A stretch of DNA of 7,418 bases, from NCBI GenBank assembly GCA_964369995.1, contig CAYJHH010000135.1:1-7418 (forward strand). The letters run 5' to 3'. The translations under genes and the position numbers were made by a program. This document shows, one piece after another, positions 5,077-7,418 of this stretch. Source of the DNA: CAYJAD01 sp964369995 (GTDB lineage Bacteria > Desulfobacterota > Desulfovibrionia > Desulfovibrionales > Desulfovibrionaceae). The notes beneath the pieces were generated by a model. That model had not been told where the DNA came from, did not search any database, and saw only the letters and a program-made list of their open reading frames with translations. Each line of letters starts with the position of its first letter. The first letter of the stretch is position 1.

Positions 5077-7026
5077 GTGATAGTGCGCATGGATGAGACT
5101 GTTTTGGAAGTGCCAGCAGAAAGCTGCGGCGCCGCTGCCAATATTTTTGAGGTGCTTAAATCTGTTTTAAGCGGTAAAAAAATGAAAAGCGTGGTGGCTT
5201 GCAAAGCCGGTGATGAGCTTTTGGATTTGTCTGCAACGCTTCCCGAGGGGCTTACTGAAATAGAACCCATACTTATGGATTCTGCTGAAGGCCTAGAAAT
5301 TATACGTCACTCAGCGGCTCATATTATGGCTGCTGCGGTGCAAAAACTCTTCCCTGCCGTCAAGGTTACCATAGGCCCTGCCATTGACACGGGCTTTTAC
5401 TATGACTTTGACGTGGAGCGCCCTTTCACCCCAGAAGATTTAACTGCCATTGAAGCAGAAATGCAAAGCATGATTAAAGCGGCGTTGCCTTTTACGCGCA
5501 CTGTCATGCAAAAGGCGGCCGCCATTGAGCATTTTACCAAACTTGGTGAAAGCTATAAGGTGGAAATCATCAGTGATATTGAAGCTGAAGAGCTGTCTTT
5601 TTATCAATGCGGTGACTTTTTGGACATGTGCCGCGGGCCGCATTTGCCAAGCACAGCTTTAGTAAAAGCTGTAAAGCTTTTATCAGTTGCCGGCGCTTAT
5701 TGGCGCGGTGATGAAAAGAATAAAATGCTTTCACGTATTTATGGCACAGCCTTTGCGGATGAAAAAGCTCTTAAAGAATATTTACATCGTTTGGAAGAAG
5801 CTAAAAAACGCGACCATCGCAAGCTTGGGCGTGAGTTAGAGTTTTTTACCTTCCATGAAGAAGTGGCTCCCGGCATGGTTTTTTGGTTACCAAGAGGCAT
5901 GCTGTTGCGCACTATTTTAGAAGATTTTTGGCGTAAAGAACATTTAAAGCGCAAGTATGACATTGTTCAAGGCCCGCAGCTTTTACGCGTGGAAACGTGG
6001 CAAAAGTCCGGTCACTATGACAATTACCGTGAAAATATGTACTTTACCAGCATTGAGGAAGATCAATACGGCGTAAAGCCCATGAACTGCATTTCTCATA
6101 TGCTTATATTTAAGAATTCTTTGCGTTCGTATCGTGAATTGCCCCAGCGTTATTTTGAATTGGGCTTGGTACACAGACATGAAAAGTCCGGCGCTTTGCA
6201 CGGTCTTATGCGTGTACGTCAATTTACGCAAGATGATGCGCATATTATTTGTATGCCTGAGCAATTGGAAGATGAAATCATCTCTATTATTGCGATTATT
6301 CGCGACCTTATGGGTCTTTTCGGCTTTGATTATAAAGTGGCTGTTTCCACACGCCCCGAAAAGAGCATAGGTACCGACGAAGCGTGGGAGCTTGCTACCA
6401 ATGCTTTAATTAAAGCGGTGGAACGCGAAGGCATTGATTATTATATTAATGAAGGTGACGGTGCCTTTTACGGTCCTAAGATAGATGTGAAATTACTTGA
6501 TTCCATCGGCCGTGAGTGGCAGTGTTCCACCATTCAATGCGACTTTACCTTGCCAGAGCGCTTTGAACTAGAATATGTGGGCGGGGACGGCGAAAGACAC
6601 AGACCTGTCATGGTGCACCGCGCCATTATGGGTTCTTTGGAGCGCTTTATTGGTATTTTGATTGAGCACTTTGCGGGCGCTTTACCCACGTGGCTTGCCC
6701 CTGAACAGGTACGCGTTCTTACCGTTACCGATGCTCAAAATGAATTTGCTTTGCAAGTGGAAAAAACACTGAACGAAGCAGGTATACGAGCCACCGCTGA
6801 CACGCGCAATGAAAAGCTTGGCTTTAAGGTGCGTGAGGCTCAATTGGCAAAAGTGCAATACATTCTTGTTGTGGGAGATAAGGAAGTAGAAGCACAAAGC
6901 GTTAATGTACGTTTGCGCTCTGGGGAAAACCTTGGAGTGATGACCCTTGAGGGGGTACGTGAGCTTGTCATTGCCGATTGTGAAAAACCCTTTAAAGAGA
7001 GAGGTATGTGTTATAGCTTCGCCTAA
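5077..7026 (+). CDS. thrS: Threonyl-tRNA synthetase
   Basis: Class II synthetase that charges tRNA-Thr with threonine and edits mischarged serine; 649 aa, close to the 642 aa of the E. coli enzyme. Domains in order: a divergent TGS-like region (about 1-65), an editing domain with HSAAH (H78, H82) and CRGPH (C185, H189), the catalytic core (about 255-540), and the C-terminal anticodon-binding domain (about 545-640). The zinc ligands that bind threonine are present: C338 in KPMNCISH, H389 in QDDAH and H514 in VMVHRAIMGS. Motif 2 Arg is R367 and motif 3 Arg is R523. The GTG start at 5077 has AGGAG six bases upstream (5066-5070); ATG at 5089 is in frame but too far from that site. infC overlaps its 3' end. 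Expression probably depends on read-through from the tRNA-Val promoter past the hairpin at 5031-5059. Confidence 0.97.
   Translation: MIVRMDETVLEVPAESCGAAANIFEVLKSVLSGKKMKSVVACKAGDELLDLSATLPEGLTEIEPILMDSAEGLEIIRHSAAHIMAAAVQKLFPAVKVTIGPAIDTGFYYDFDVERPFTPEDLTAIEAEMQSMIKAALPFTRTVMQKAAAIEHFTKLGESYKVEIISDIEAEELSFYQCGDFLDMCRGPHLPSTALVKAVKLLSVAGAYWRGDEKNKMLSRIYGTAFADEKALKEYLHRLEEAKKRDHRKLGRELEFFTFHEEVAPGMVFWLPRGMLLRTILEDFWRKEHLKRKYDIVQGPQLLRVETWQKSGHYDNYRENMYFTSIEEDQYGVKPMNCISHMLIFKNSLRSYRELPQRYFELGLVHRHEKSGALHGLMRVRQFTQDDAHIICMPEQLEDEIISIIAIIRDLMGLFGFDYKVAVSTRPEKSIGTDEAWELATNALIKAVEREGIDYYINEGDGAFYGPKIDVKLLDSIGREWQCSTIQCDFTLPERFELEYVGGDGERHRPVMVHRAIMGSLERFIGILIEHFAGALPTWLAPEQVRVLTVTDAQNEFALQVEKTLNEAGIRATADTRNEKLGFKVREAQLAKVQYILVVGDKEVEAQSVNVRLRSGENLGVMTLEGVRELVIADCEKPFKERGMCYSFA
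6997..7004 (+). promoter_or_regulatory. Ribosome binding site that points to a non-AUG infC start
   Basis: GAGAGAGG lies inside the end of thrS, and its GG ends eight bases before an in-frame ATA (7013-7015). No other in-frame ATG, GTG or TTG near it has comparable spacing to a purine-rich site. The ATG at 7006-7008 is in the thrS frame and is not usable for infC. Confidence 0.55.
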
Positions 7027-7418
7027 TACAAGACCGCGGCGAGAAGTGCCGCAAGATAGCGTGCGTCGTAATGAGATGATTCGTGCTCGTGAAGTACGCG
7101 TCATTGGTGCCGAAGGGGATCAATTGGGTATTTTGTCCCGTAATGATGCCATTTTGGCTGCCAAAGAGGCCGGTATGGACCTTGTGGAAGTGGCTTCCAA
7201 TGTGGAGCCGCCTGTATGCCGTATTATGGACTATGGTAAGTTCAAATATGAGCAACAAAAGAAAAAACAAGAAGCCAAAAAACGCCAAACTGTGGTGCAA
7301 ATTAAAGAAATTAAAGTGCGCCCCAAAACGGACGATCACGACTATGAAACCAAGGTGCGCCACATCCGCCGCTTCTTAGAAGCAGGGGACCGTTGTAAAG
7401 TTACGGTGTTTTTCCGTG
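7013..7418 (+). CDS. infC: Translation initiation factor IF-3, 3' end cut by the window
   Basis: IF-3 binds the 30S subunit, prevents premature 50S joining and rejects wrong start codons. About 135 codons are present. Clear family segments are RRNEMIRAREVRVIGAEG, then LVEVASNVEPPVCR and the IF-3 signature RIMDYGKFKYEQQK. The lysine-rich linker QKKKQEAKKRQTV follows, and KEIKVRPKTDDHDYE and VRHIRRFLEAGDRCKVTVFFR begin the C-terminal domain. The start is placed at ATA 7013, which overlaps thrS by 14 nt, because a Shine-Dalgarno sequence precedes it and the N-terminal extension then has the usual length (about 17 residues before RRNEMIR). Other in-frame choices are GTG at 6980, 7046 and 7061, none with a good ribosome binding site. 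A rare start codon fits the known AUU-based self-control of E. coli infC. rpmI and rplT are expected beyond the window. Confidence 0.95.
   Translation, partial: MASPNTRPRREVPQDSVRRNEMIRAREVRVIGAEGDQLGILSRNDAILAAKEAGMDLVEVASNVEPPVCRIMDYGKFKYEQQKKKQEAKKRQTVVQIKEIKVRPKTDDHDYETKVRHIRRFLEAGDRCKVTVFFR

Noticed and set aside
6076..6111. ThrRS has MNCISH where many enzymes have MNCPGH.
   Set aside because: The zinc-binding Cys and the His are kept, and similar changes at the two middle positions occur in related ThrRS as I remember them, so this looks like family variation rather than a defect.
6134..6370. Open frames on either strand inside thrS, gltX, pgl and infC (for example 6134-6370 plus, 6682-7104 minus, 7083-7379 plus).
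   Set aside because: They are fully covered by conserved genes in another frame and show no family motif or own ribosome binding site.

Overview
The window looks like chromosomal core DNA from a Gram-negative bacterium, most likely a moderate-GC member of the Desulfovibrionaceae. Two things point there: the order tRNA-Val, thrS, infC, and the style of the ThrRS and IF3 proteins (for example the HMLIFK and RYFELG stretches of ThrRS). The taxon is an inference from recalled protein style, not from a search. I see no phage, transposase, CRISPR array or defence genes.

Layout, left half (minus strand, read right to left). From a strong promoter at 2988-3017 run a divergent class I methyltransferase-like gene (2142-2981), a membrane-anchored DUF2939-like protein (1038-2105, only 36 nt downstream) and, after a 160-nt gap holding a stem-loop, 6-phosphogluconolactonase pgl (137-877). 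A clear intrinsic terminator at 63-97 closes the unit. The methyltransferase promoter sits so close to the ATG that the mRNA is predicted to be leaderless.

Layout, right half (plus strand). A 306-nt divergent spacer leads to gltX (glutamyl-tRNA synthetase, real start 3288). It is followed by a 189-bp composite palindrome (4696-4884) that includes a terminator-like hairpin. A near-consensus promoter then drives tRNA-Val(GAC) at 4941-5017. A GC-rich terminator/attenuator hairpin separates the tRNA from thrS (GTG start, 5077-7026). infC overlaps the end of thrS and runs off the window; its best-supported start is a non-standard AUA codon.

The plus-strand genes all serve translation: charging of tRNA with Glu and Thr, a Val tRNA, and initiation factor 3. 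The minus-strand genes are one carbon-metabolism enzyme (oxidative pentose phosphate pathway) and two poorly characterised proteins. I do not see a novel multi-gene system. The items most worth a second look are the composite palindromic element, the predicted leaderless methyltransferase transcript, the AUA start of infC and the tRNA-attenuator-thrS arrangement.
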